The translations under genes and the position numbers were made by a program. A stretch of 64,000 nt of DNA from Bimuria novae-zelandiae CBS 107.79 (taxonomy: Eukaryota; Ascomycota; Dothideomycetes; Pleosporales; Didymosphaeriaceae), in contig ML976788.1 in assembly GCA_010015655.1 (NCBI GenBank), forward strand, positions 34,575 through 98,574, written 5' to 3'. This document shows, piece by piece, positions 22,019 to 33,800 of this stretch (its first letter is position 1; each line of letters starts with the position of its first letter). The notes under the pieces are model-generated. The model did not search any database and was not told where the DNA came from. It saw nothing but the letters and a program-made list of their open reading frames with translations.

Positions 22019-24940
22019 GTCTCTCGTTCACTAGAAATTAATAATGCCCTTCAGGACTATTAAAACGTCCTATTAAGCATTATTAGCAACGCAAGGACCT
22101 TGCTTAAGCAGCTTCCACCTAATGGTAGCGTAGCGGGATAGGCCAATACGCAGCAGCAGGCGACTGCTTCCACACACGCTTCCATAAATGCGCCAGAGCA
22201 ACCTCGCGTAAACGCCACCAACCTACCTACCGCCTACGCGCCTACCATACCGCTGCTACTAAACCCAGCACCGTCCTCACGAGAGCAGTCACCTACGCCC
22301 TTAGTCTCATTTTTGGCTAATGCGGAGCTCGTTGCTAGCTTGTTAAGAGATTTTATCAACGGCGACGAGGAGGCAGATTGCCAGCAGAACAACACTTTCA
22401 AGAGGGGATAGAGCAAAAGTCACAATGAAGAGCAGCACGGGACTGGGGTTAACGCTGACCCAGAGGGTACACAACGTGCTGGAGCAGAAGGCGCATCGGA
22501 TAGATATGGCAGAGGGGTCCATATTGTCGACTTTAGGGCAGAGTAGATAGGAGCCGCCCTAGTTGCGCAACTCGAGACGCTGGCCACAGCAACACCTAGC
22601 CACTACTATAATAAGATTAGGGTTATTAACTTTAACTCGCTAAACTTCTCGCAAGCGCAGACACTTGCTTTAAGGTATATAAGAGGCAGTATATACTTAA
22701 AAGATAGCTTTAAAGTAACGGCATTAACAACAAAGGCCGACTTTACCTTTCCATCAGCAGACACCTTAAGCCAGGAACACAGCTAGCTATCCCCGAAAGA
22801 AATTCGCTCCTTTTTCCAGGCCGTCTTTAACAACCCACCAAGTAAAGCCCTTCCGTATTTTGTGGGCCCTACCCCTATGCCACTAGAATATGTGCCCCTA
22901 GTGGATGCAGGGCCGAGGCTTTGGCGACGAAATAATGGCAATATTCCTGGGGTCAACACGCCCTTTTGGTACATTAGCCAGTGCGACCAGACCCCCGCTA
23001 CCCTGCATGTTAAGGATAGGAACCTTGGCTCTGTTAATCTCCTTCTTGCTAGAGCGCTAAAGCTCTGGCTTTTTATTCCTAAGTGCGAGAAGGCCAATCT
23101 CGAATGTTGCATAAAGGAGCTGTACGGCCCAGGGCGCGTCCCGTGTTCGCAGGAGATCCGCTACTACAACGCTATTCTCTCCCCAGCCCTCCTAGAGGAA
23201 TGGGGCATCAAGTATTATCTAGACTGCTGCCTACCTGGCGAAATGATTATTACAAGACAAAATACATACCATCAAGTCCTAAACATGAGCCCTAACGTTG
23301 CCGAATCTGTGAACATCGAGTTCAGCGATACGCCGGATATGCCTGTAGGCTACGTCTAGTGTAAAAAGGGAAGCGGCCCTACCGCGTGTGGGCCCCATGT
23401 AATCACCGCTTCTGATTTTAGTTTGAGTCCTGTCAAGGCGAGCAGTAATATGAAACGGACTCGGATACAAGCTATAACACCTGCCTCCAAAACTAAAAAA
23501 GCTAAGGGTATAAAACCGTCGTCGATCTTCTCGAATCGAAAAGGCTTAAGACACGGACGCTTCACCAATGCACAGATCTACGATATATTCGCAACCAAGC
23601 TTGGCTACTAGGCTAATACTACAATTGAACTCCTCACCTGTCTATTCTTCGCTGTAGCGAGTCCTGAAGCTATTAGTTAGCTACGACAGGTATGCTGTCT
23701 GCGCCAAACCAGCAACAGTGGCTATCTTTTTCCTAAAGGGGAAACAATCGGCGAGGCAATGAAAGCTTTAGACAAGATAGAGGATATCTTAAGCAGCCAC
23801 TCTATCATTCGCCACTACTACCTCCTGTGTCTCGCTGAGCGCCGGGAATCCCTCGTTCAAGAACACAAGCTTAAGGCCGCACAGCGCACACGCACGCGTA
23901 ATGGCGGTATAGAAAAGATTCAGAAAGTAGAATCCTTAGCGCTACAGGACCTTTACTACGAAGTATACAGCGATAGGGATCCTCCAATAAAGCTACAAAC
24001 AAAACTCAAGAACCAACTTCGCCATAGACGCAACTAGGCTTTCCTAGCACAGAAATTCTTAATCAGTGTCCTTGCCCTACTATCCACTGGTAGCGATACA
24101 GGCCTAACTAATTCACAGTATGTATTATGCGGCATAACTCTTCATCTGCTAATATTTAGTAGAATTAAAAGGGTTAGGGAGCAGGACTTCCTTGCGTTTC
24201 TAGATATACTACACCAAGAAAGAGGAGAGTTTATACAACAGATAGCTACAGCAGTGGATAACGTCTACACTAACGTTCTTTTTAATACAGAACCTACTCA
24301 GTATTATCCCTTTGAACAGGTAGACCAGGACACGCTTTGCAACGCCTTATTCGACGACAAGACACTTTTAGAGTATTGTACGAAGACCGTGCTTTAGGGA
24401 ATACCTATCCAGATGGATAAATTATAGCGGTTTTAGATAGTTGGGACGGTTAAGGGTGCTTTTAGTGTAATGCTACAATTACGCTACCAGCGCATATGGA
24501 TACACGTATACTTACAAGTTATAACTAGTCAGTGCTCCTCTATCCTCTATATTTATGTCCAAGAAACCGCTAAAAGTTTTATTCCACCTAGCACCCAGGT
24601 TAGTATGTAGTATTATGTGGCACCGACAGTAGCATGCCGGGCGCTTGTGGGGTGGTTCGTTTAAGAGGTAATGCCGTTCAGCCCGAGGGCTTGTCAATGC
24701 GGGACGTCGCAAACATTATTGGTTGGCAATGGCCTAACCAGGAAGCCCATTAGTAACTACGATAGAGAGGTGTTTAGGCTATGCGTCGCTTTCGTGTTGC
24801 CGTGTCGCAGCGAGATAACTATTACTACGTTCGTTAGACGTGTCATGTTGTGTAGCTTGCTCGCGGGTTTTGTCGGTCTGTCCTGCCGCGGTCGCAACAG
24901 CGACCCTGCAGGTGCCAAATCGACGCGGAGGGACGCGTGA
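22019..24940 (+). pseudogene. RIP-inactivated JmjC-domain protein gene
   Basis: One frame stays readable for 974 codons although it holds more than ten stops, nearly all TAG in Gln contexts (for example at 23357 and 24395), so this was one long intronless exon. In the middle is a JmjC-type fold: TPATLHVKDRNLGSVNLLL, then KLWLFIPKCEK, EEWGIKYY, PGEMIITRQNTYHQVLN and NVAESVN. In active JmjC enzymes the first block carries HxE/D and the last His completes the Fe(II) site; here His (CAT 23006) and the last His (CAT 23270) remain but the acid is Lys (AAG 23012), a G-to-A change. N-terminal to it is a Ser/Pro/Gln-rich region; C-terminal parts (LRHGRFTNAQIYDIFATKL and a helical region) are unknown. 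JmjC proteins hydroxylate or demethylate proteins such as histones. The true start and end are uncertain. Confidence 0.72.
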
Positions 24941-25405
24941 TGGCCTGTAGCGGCTATTGCGGCCACTAGCAGGAGTGTTTTAATGCTTTTGTAATGAGTT
25001 TTTCCAAAGACTGAGTTCTCGCTGTTGTCGTATTTTCGGCTAAATAATTAGTGGAACGCGTTAAGCAGCGGTTACAAGGTAACCACTACTTATATAATAA
25101 CAGATCTTGCCCGGATTGCCAAGGATAGACCGCCTAGCTTAATAATAAGTCCATCCTCTTCTGTGGACTATCTTGGCTGCTCGGCGGGCGTCTGGGAAGG
25201 CGGTAATAGTTGAGTTTAAGTCTCTGCACCTAGGTGGTGGCTGCTACGTATAAAATATGTAACTTCATTAACAATTGCAAACTTTTCGTGCAGACTCTCC
25301 AACCCTCTATAATTAATTTAAGAAAACGCTATCCTACGCCTCGCGACTACTTGTAAAACCACTAACAATTAATAATAAGACGCTTGCCTAACGTTTAAGC
25401 TATAC
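24941..25405. other. Intergenic, RIP-degraded
   Basis: No gene seen. It lies between the tail of the JmjC pseudogene and the 3' end of the minus-strand ABC transporter pseudogene. Confidence 0.45.
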
Positions 25406-27769
25406 CTACTTTGTTAGAGTTTGCTGTTCCTAAAGTCTATTATATTTCCCTCCTATTGCCAGCAGTTCATTATGCGTACCACTCTTAACAATCTATCCCT
25501 TGTCTACTACCAGGATCTTGTCTGCTCTAACAATAGTAGTTAGGCGATGTGCAATTACGAACACAGTTCGACCAGATTCTAGACGCTAAAGAGCTTCCTA
25601 GATCTCTGCTTTAGTTAAGGTATCAACTGCAGAGGTAGCTTCATCTAGCACTATAATTTTAGGTTTTTTAAGTAGGACGCGAGCGATGGCAAGGCGCTAA
25701 AGCTTTCCGCTAGAAAGGCGAACCCCTCCCTCTCCCACCTTAGTCTTATAACCGTCTAGAAATTCCATAATCTTATCGTAAATAGCAGCCACTCTGCATA
25801 CGTCTACAATTTCTTCTTTCGTAGCTTCGGGGCGGCCATAAAGAATATTGTCCGTAATAGAACGATTAAAAAGCACAAGACTCTAAGGCACAATTCCAAT
25901 CGCTCTTTAAAGGCTAGACAGCGTAATAGTGCGCACATCTTAACCATCTATTTTAATCGATCCCTTCCAGACGTCAAACAACCGGAAGAGAAGTGCCAGG
26001 ATGGTGGATTTTCCGCTACCACTTATACCAACAATAGCCACTGTTAATCCAGGTTCTGCAACAAAGCTTATATCTCTTATAAGTAGCTTGCGTGGGTCGT
26101 AATCAAAGCTAACACCCTAGAACTTAACTTCTCCAGCCGTAAGAACAAGCTCTTTCGATAATTCAGCGTCGGTTACAGAGGGTTCGGTATAGAGCAACTG
26201 TAAAAGTCTTTCGGCATTAACAAGTGTTGAACTGATTGCCTAATATAAGCCTGTAACCTGCTTTACTAAACTCTTTATAGCACTCCAATAAGTAATAAAG
26301 GTTATCAGGCTCCCGATTGACTTTTTTCCCGTAGTAACCTGTAGCATGGCAAGACTAGTACAGCCAGCGAACCCAGCAGTCATGGTAAGATCCTGGATAG
26401 CATTGCCACACGTCAGTCGGTAAAGGCAATTGAATAAAGTATCGATATAATCCTAAACAACACTACTATACCGCTGTTTCTCAAACTCGGTTTGATCAAA
26501 GTAGGTAATAGTAAGCCAGTTTAATATAATTTCGTATGCCATCTGGCTCTCTCTACGGGCTTTTTTAAATGATTCTCTTTGTTTGCGTTGTATCCAGGGA
26601 TTCAACATAATCCCAAGCGAGATGTAGGTTGCTGAAATGCCGAAGATAACCGAAGTTAAGTGTATATCAAATAGATAGGTAATATATCCAATTGCAATAA
26701 TGAAATCAATTACAATAGGAACGATCTCAAAAATAACAAGCTAAACCAGGCTACTTAACGACCCGGCCTGATCTATCGCTTTTAAAATCTCTCCAGTATC
26801 TTTGTGTGAGTGGAAGTCGAACGATAAATCCATGACATGGTCTATAGCTCGCTCCGAAATTTGCTTGTACAAGCAATTTTGAATGTAGGTGTCTGCAAGA
26901 CGGTCGAGTACGTTAAGTCCAGCACGGCTGTCAAGCCAGAGACAGCATATCCAGAAGGCGAATTCTTTCCAAGGCATCTTTCCTGATCCCGAACTAAGCT
27001 TATCAATGGCAATACCAAGTTGCCGAGGGAGGGCAACGTTTATTCCACGGTTTAGAATAGCTATAATAATACGGATAGCCAGAGAACAGAGGATTCTTGA
27101 GTCTTTCCATGGCAATAGGTGTGGCATGAATATTGTAAAGCGTTTTAGATATTGAATCCAATTGGCTGGTTCTTTAAGTTGTCTCTGTGGTTGTTAAAGT
27201 GTATTCGCATTATCGTGTTCGAGGAGTGACTGCGCCTCTTCGTCCGTGTGCTGTTCTACCCGGCAGGATAAAATAATAAGAACGCCATTTATTAATAGTG
27301 CGAGGGTAACTACAGGCCTCGCGATGCTAACGCATAGAGATACGGTATCCAGGTATCCTTAATTAACGAGCAAGAGAGTCGTGGCAATACTTTCAAACAG
27401 GAATCCGAGGATAAAGACACCAACGTACGGATTCCAGAGCAGGGATTTCGTCCTGGATAAGTAAAACGCAAGGGCTGTCCATATCAGAGCAACGCTAAGA
27501 ATAGGGAACATGGCATGTTAAGGAGCCGATTGATTGTTGTCGGTTGGCCTTCGATAAACGTAGAGGAGAGCCTCCAGAAGGTAGCTTAAGGCGATAATAA
27601 GCATGGATAACACTACCACGCTCCGTCTCTTCAAACTCAAAGTAGCCGCTTTCTACTGTGTACACAAGCCAAAAATGAGCGCAAGGAGATAAATCAGCCC
27701 CATAGTAGGGGCATAGGTATAGTCAAGGAAGGCCCATATTTGGGACTTGAGTTCGTACGAGGTCTGCAT
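25406..27769 (-). pseudogene. RIP-inactivated HMT1/ABCB-type half ABC transporter
   Basis: A single minus-strand frame of 788 codons from ATG 27769 to TAG 25406, broken by many TAG/TAA codons. The order is that of heavy-metal-tolerance type half transporters: an N-terminal extra membrane domain, a second membrane domain (NRGINVALPRQLGIAIDKL; DLSFDFHSHKDTGEILKAID), then an ATPase domain with Walker A GISGSGKSTILALL (near 26030), a signature region reading RLSSGKL followed by a stop (LSGGQ changed to LSSGK plus TAG), Walker B KIIVLDEATSAVD, and the switch His in VFVIAHRLTTI. Active relatives export metal-thiol or phytochelatin complexes across the vacuolar membrane, or act in mitochondria. Signature Gly to Ser is again G-to-A. 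Clearly dead. Confidence 0.88.
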
Positions 27770-28895
27770 CACGTAGCCTGCAGCTATTTTCTTAGGCGAA
27801 AGGTAGAAGGTAGTTGGGTAAAGGCAGTAGCATAGGCCAGCGAGTTATCTATTAATTTGTGTGGCACGATACGGCTCCGGAGTAAGCCATAATACTTAAA
27901 GCACCCTTAGTGCGAAGCTTGTTAAACCAGCCTTGTCCGCGTTCTAGGTGCTCCTGAGTTATCGTTTATGCAGCCCCAAAAAGCCACAAATACGTCCGCG
28001 CAGACTATTGCATAAAAGAGAATGTAAGGGGCAGGAACGCGGGTGAAGCTGGTGGGTGCCTCTAATGTTAAGCTATGCCTAGATCCATGCAGTGCAATTA
28101 TGGGGAGCTTGTTTATAGCTATAGGTAATGAGATGCGGTAGCCTTGCAGCGTTACGCCGTACCCATAATTCTATAACCTGCTAATAAAGACAGCCTCACT
28201 CAATTAACAGACTGCCTAGGCCCTAATTCACGGAGTACAATTGGTTTCACGAGAAGTTGCCGCCACTATCACCTCCTTGCTCTCAATGCATAAGCCTTGC
28301 ATGCACGACGGAACTGAGTTCTTGCTCAATCCTCTGCATAAGCGCGCACCCTAGTGGCTGTTAAGCACCCTATCCCTATTTAGGCTAGGTAGATATATTT
28401 AACAATCAACCGAGGACCTACTTAGTCTAATTAAGCGGTGTGAATTCCCTAAATGGTAGCCGCAAGAAGGGGAAGATTGGCCTAAACACCCTTGCTAGAC
28501 AAGGAGTAAGGACTCTCTGAGACTCTCTTTGAAGCACAGGGCAGGGATATAATGCATTAAACAGGCCGTTGCGAAGTGTATAATGGACAAGAAGGTCTAG
28601 CACTAGGCGGTTAGGACAAAGTTAGCTCTTTTTATAATTGGCGGAGATAGCCCTTAATAAGCACAAAGGCCGTAATAAAAGGGTAAATAATGCCTTGTGG
28701 GAAACACACGTAGTCGCTTCTTAAGCCAAAAACTTCTTTGCCTTTCTGCACCTCCTACAACCACTCTCTACATATCCAACTAGCTTGTACTCCAACCCCG
28801 ACTCTCGCGGCTATCCCTCTACGTATCTTAAGGGCGATGGGACTTCCGATGGGTAAGCTACCCCAGATTTCTGTGGGATATAGCTAAAGGAAAGA
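27770..28895. other. Intergenic, no gene seen
   Basis: Contains the former promoter side of the ABC transporter (just above 27769). The rest is stop-rich in all frames. Confidence 0.4.
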
Positions 28896-29114
28896 GATCT
28901 GGCTCAACTAGCTATTCTATTTACTATCGCTGCAACGATCCCGCTTCTTCTCAGCACACTCTATCCGAGGTACAAATGGGTCTTTTATGTCGCCACTTTA
29001 GGGATAGGACTAAATATGTGGTCCTTGAGCCAACGGTATCCAGAGGGGCATTGGGGATCGGTACTTATTTGTATTGGAGGTCCTTTGCTGTGGATTATCT
29101 TCGGACCAATGTAA
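28896..29114 (+). pseudogene. Fragment of a membrane protein
   Basis: An open 72-codon frame without its own ATG at the start. It encodes two strongly hydrophobic segments (LAILFTIAATIPLLL and SVLICIGGPLLWIIF) separated by RYKWVFYVATLGIGLNMW and SQRYPEGHWG. Upstream, the same frame is closed by stops, so this looks like an internal exon or a leftover. The family is not recognised. Confidence 0.4.
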
Positions 29115-29256
29115 AGCGGATGAGATTTTTAAGGTAACTCCATAGGCGCCTACAGGGCACCTATAAACTCCACCTTCTATTCCGCCTGGCACGCAGCAAT
29201 GTTTAGTGTGTTTTATTACATAACCGCTGCTTATGTAATAATAATTCTCGCTCTAA

Positions 29257-29760
29257 TCACAAAGGACTGGCCCTGCAGGCAGCCTCTCGAATGCCTTCCT
29301 CAATCGTCCTCCCATCCAGCTCGAAGGTTGCACGCATTAAACTATAGTATAGTCCTATCTCATCGTCATATCCCTCGCATGACTGCTGGAGTGCACGCCT
29401 TACTTCTTCCCAGCTTAAGCGTTTCCTCTGTGGGTTCCATTTAAAATCCGATATCGTAACTATGTCAAATAGAAAGGAATTGTGTGCATGGACCAGTCCA
29501 CTGCCAAGAGAGGCTATCCCAGCTTCGATTTCTCTAGCTCTGCGATAAAACTCCTCGGCACCCCTCCAAACATCAAAGGCCTCTAACTTGTGGACTCGAT
29601 CGAGTTAACTCTCGCAGTCACGGCTTGTTCGTCCAGGTGGCGGCTTTCGATTACGGTCCCGATACACCCTCATAAGAAGCGCTAACGTTTCTTCCGCAGT
29701 CCACAAAGAGGTACGAGAGATCCTGAATCATCAGAATAGATACACCGTAACGCTGAGGTT
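29257..29760 (-). pseudogene. Decayed gene of unknown function
   Basis: Minus-strand frame with a helical, Arg/Glu-rich sequence (AFDVWRGAEEFYRRAREIE, RKRLSWEEVRRALQQSCEG, LDGRTIEEGIREAACRAS) ending in TGA at 29257. One TAA (in a CAA context) lies near 29610, and the 5' end fades out around 29760. No family is recognised. The amphipathic sequence suggests a helical protein. Confidence 0.4.
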
Positions 29761-30489
29761 TCATCTTACTTTTTTCTGCGCCGCACAATCCAGAAACCAC
29801 AAGCGCAGCACATGCCGAGTGCAGCACTAAACCACATAATATGAAGCATTATGGCTGGACGACGGAAACAGACAGGATTTAGGGAGACGACCTGCAAAAG
29901 AAGGTGACCAGCGAGGCCGAAAAAGACAGTGAATTTATCGAAGAGCGTCGCAACCTATATAATATATTATCACCTGTAGGCTCGCTGTCATGGATAGCAG
30001 ATTAGCTAGTATTACAAGCAGGGGTTTCTAACCAACCAGTATACATGACGTCGCTATAGACCTTGTAAATCAACCTAGTCGATGCGAACATTATACATTT
30101 AGAGTTTTGCTAAGATGCAAACCTATCTAATTCACTTTGCCGAACAGTTATAAATGTGCATTAATTATAACACCGGGTGAGATATAAGCCAATCGTGGAA
30201 GTGGCTTATCCAAATATGGAAGTGTGAATTCAGAAATGGGGAACGAAAATCCATAATAACAAGTTCTGCGACTACCGCCAGTCCTGCGATTGGAAAAGCT
30301 AGGCAATGCATGAATACAAACGTTCTACTGTTTGTTTATTGTAACATAACGCTCACCATAATAGGTTACTAACAATAATAGTGTTCCCAAGCGTGACGTA
30401 ACCTAGCTTTATGCCACGAAAAGCACGCATGCTTTCTTATACATATCCTAACCTCTCTTTGCTCTTGAGGATGGTTATCCCACTATCCT

Positions 30490-30626
30490 AAGTTAACGCC
30501 CTCTTCTTAGCGAGACATCTCCACTAAAGTGTCATGCATTGGATCCAACTAAGGAGGAATGGAATCCTTTAGCAAGTCCTGTAAATTAGGGCTTATATAT
30601 TCAACTCGACCGTGATAGAGCATATC
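30490..30626 (-). pseudogene. 3' part of a gene split by the copia element
   Basis: Reading away from the copia insertion, the minus strand gives MLYHGRVEYISPNLQDLL and DPMHDTLVEMSR, with stops in Gln contexts. It joins in frame to the segment on the other side of the element once one copy of the 5-bp duplication is removed. The protein is not recognised. Confidence 0.6.
30622..30626. repeat. Target site duplication ATATC (left)
   Basis: Five bases ATATC before the left LTR, repeated at 36121-36125 after the right LTR, as made by retroviral-type integrases. Confidence 0.93.
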
Positions 30627-30834
30627 TGTCGCGGTGAGCAGAGCGGACAGTACGCAGTGGAAAAGATTGTGGGATTGAACTGAGGTTGTACTATCTAGGA
30701 ACTACAGAAGGTATAGGTGCACAGGCACAAACAACGCTAGTCCCAGATAGGTGTCATGCTATCAGAAAGGTAAGCTGCAGTCGAGTAAGGGTAGCTGCAA
30801 CTATCGCACAGAGAAAGAGCTATAAACCGTGACA
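30627..30834 (-). repeat. Copia 3' LTR (left copy)
   Basis: 208 bp starting TGTCGCGGTGAGCAG and ending AACCGTGACA; no difference from 35913-36120 was seen by eye. In element orientation this is the 3' LTR. Confidence 0.95.
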
Positions 30835-30879
30835 CACCCCCCAGCTGGCGTGGACGCCCAGGTAGGGAGTCAATGACAG

Positions 30880-33800
30880 CTGATCAGTATCAGTGTATAT
30901 AGATACCATCAAGATTGTTGCCATCAGTTTGACGCAGGCCCTTCAGACGCTCGGTAACATTAACAAGGCCAATTTGGCGGACGAAGTCTGCAAACTTCTG
31001 CTTAGGCAGGATCTTTGTAAGTCTATTAGCAGGCATATAGTTGGTGGGGACCCATTTAACGTTAATACGAGAGGCTTCGACTTCCTATTAAATCTAGAGC
31101 TAGTGGATATCGACATGTTTAACCTTCGTATGAAGCTTGTCTTGCTATTTAGTAACAATACCAACGGTCTGCTGATTGTCACACCAGATAGTAGGTGTAT
31201 AGTCAAGAGTAAGGTTAATACCAGAGAAGAATCGCATCCATTCTTCCATCTGCGAGCTAGCAAGTGATAGAGCCAGTAATTTAGATTCTATAGTTGATTT
31301 TATAACTGTGCGTTGTACTGTTAACTTCCAGTCAATTATTAGTCCTCCGAACTTAAAAGCATAGCCTTAAGAGCTTTGGCGAGTCTCAGGCTCGTCAGCG
31401 TATGAGGCGTCAGAAGATCCAAAGAAGAGAGGATCGCGATATGTTGGATCGTTAGATAGATACTCAGCCATGTCCTGCGCGCTGGAAGAGGCCTCAAGTG
31501 CGAGAGCCTTCGTGCTGAGCAGGTATCGCCAGGTCTGGCGTATCTTCGAGACGTGAGACTGTCCTGGGTTGGTGAGATGGCAAGCGAACACAACGTGCGT
31601 TCGAGCGACGTCAGGTCTACCCCAGACAGCGATATATGCGAGAGAGCCAACTAGTTGCTAATAGAGCTTTATTCGAGCAATTTTAGGCTCCTTAATAGAC
31701 TGCGGCAGCCAGTTCTCTGCTAGTGGAATGTCTAGAGCCTTGCCCATAGCTTTAATGCTGAATTGAGCGCATACCTTGTTAATAAACGCGTCTTAGACTA
31801 GCCACGTCTTGTGCAGGGCTCGATCGCGTATAATGCGGATTCCGAGAAACCAGGTAAGGTCTCCCATAGCTTTAATGTTGTATAGGTCCACCAGATCCTT
31901 CTCAAAAGACCTGTGGTGATAGGCATTAGACTGATGATATGCCATGACAATGTCGTTAACATAGACGAATAGGATGAGCTAGCGGCTCGTGTACAAGCAA
32001 GGAAAGCCTTCAACTGGCTTTAGACCCAGCTTAACAAGTTGTCGACGTAGTTTGTTATACCATAGTAGTGATGACTCCTTCAGGCCGTACAGGGCGCGGA
32101 GCACCAGCATAATCTCGCCTTCAGTGTGGCGGAATGGCTTAGGTGTTTCAGCGTATAGCTTCCGATCAATCTCAGCGTTCAGGAAGGCAGTAGGAACATC
32201 GTACTACTTCAGCTCTAGATCAAAGTAATTAGCGATTGCAATAAGAGCGCGAAAGTTGCGGATCGCGAGTGTAGCAGCGTACGTGTTATTGAGCGGAGCT
32301 TGAAGATCTCCCCGAACAATAAGTCGAGCCTTGAACCGTGAGAGGTATCCATCTTCGTCGATTTTGTACGTGAATACCCACATTAGTGGTAGCACCTCAG
32401 CGTCTGCAGTGGCCTTTGTTTTTATGGTCTTCTTAAAGACTCCTTTAGCGCGTAGAGCTTGCTATTTAACCTCTATAGCGCGTCGGAATTGATTGCCGAA
32501 CATGTGTGTATTAAGCTGCTTCACTGCCTTAGGTAAAGGTGGCAGCTGAGACTGATGGATTCTTAGTATCTTATCTATAGTAGGTATGGTGCGAATCTCG
32601 GTTGAGAATGCACGGAGATAGTCGATAAGAGGTATAGCTCCTAGCGCTATAGTGTATGTGTAAATTATAAAGTTATTAAGATCTTTCTGCTTTCGATTGC
32701 GTTTGCCAGTGAGGATGAGACTTGTATTATTTAGATCTAGGTTAACATCTTGTGGAGCTCTCTCGCCGCGTTGGCGATAGCCCTCAGGTACTTCATCACT
32801 CTCAGGAGTCTGATTGCTTGTGGCAGTAGACATTGTAGGTCTAGGGGTAGGCAGCTATTGCTGTGTTGATTCAAATGCGTGTTGCTGTATTGATTCAAAT
32901 GCGTTGTTAGTCTGTTCACCCCCCACCTGGGAGCCTGCAGCTCCTGAAGCTAAGGTCGTAGGTGTTTCTGCTAGGCGGCGACGTTAACGAGCAGTCAACA
33001 AATCTTTAATACCAATATTATCATGTTAATGTTCTTCTGGATATTCGAGTAGTTTGATTACCTCTTCGAGCACTGACCCTGATGCATACCCATCCATTCC
33101 ATTAAAGAAGAGTGTAGGTTCGAATACGACGTCGCGGGTGACGATAACAGTGTCTTTTGTAGGTAGCCAGATGCGGAAGATATTGGTGCCTTAGTAGCCA
33201 ACGAGGTGGCCGATCAGAGTGCGCGATTCAAGCTTGTCGGCAGCTCTTAGATCACGGTTGTAGACGTAGGCGCGACAGCTAATAGGCCTTATATGAGCGA
33301 CGAGTGGCTTTCGTCCCCATACGACCTCGTACGGCGTTTTCCAGCCTAGTGCTTCTGTGGGCGTGCGGTTGAGGATGTACGCGGCAGTGCGATACATCTC
33401 ATGTGATAGGTTCTTTGGCAGGTTGGCGTGTATGCGCATAGCGCGAGCTCGCTGCGTGAGTACTCCGCCAGCGCGTTCGATTAGTCCATTTGGCTCCTTT
33501 GTTCCGGCTGGTGCTGGCTCATACAGCATACCCAGCTCTTCTGTTGTGTTGATAAGATCGTTTCCAAATCCTTTCTCGTTGTCGCATCGAATGGCGACTA
33601 CGTCAGCGTTGTACACGCGCTGAATCCTTCGTATCAAAGACATGAACTAACGTATAAGAGTTGACTTATCCTTGCGGCGTATTGTGGCGATCTCATGCCA
33701 CTTCGAGTATTCGTCTATAGAGTGTAGGGCGTATTTGCTGCCATCGATGCATTCCTCTCCCACAGGGACAATATAAATAATGTCTATCGCAATTCGATAG

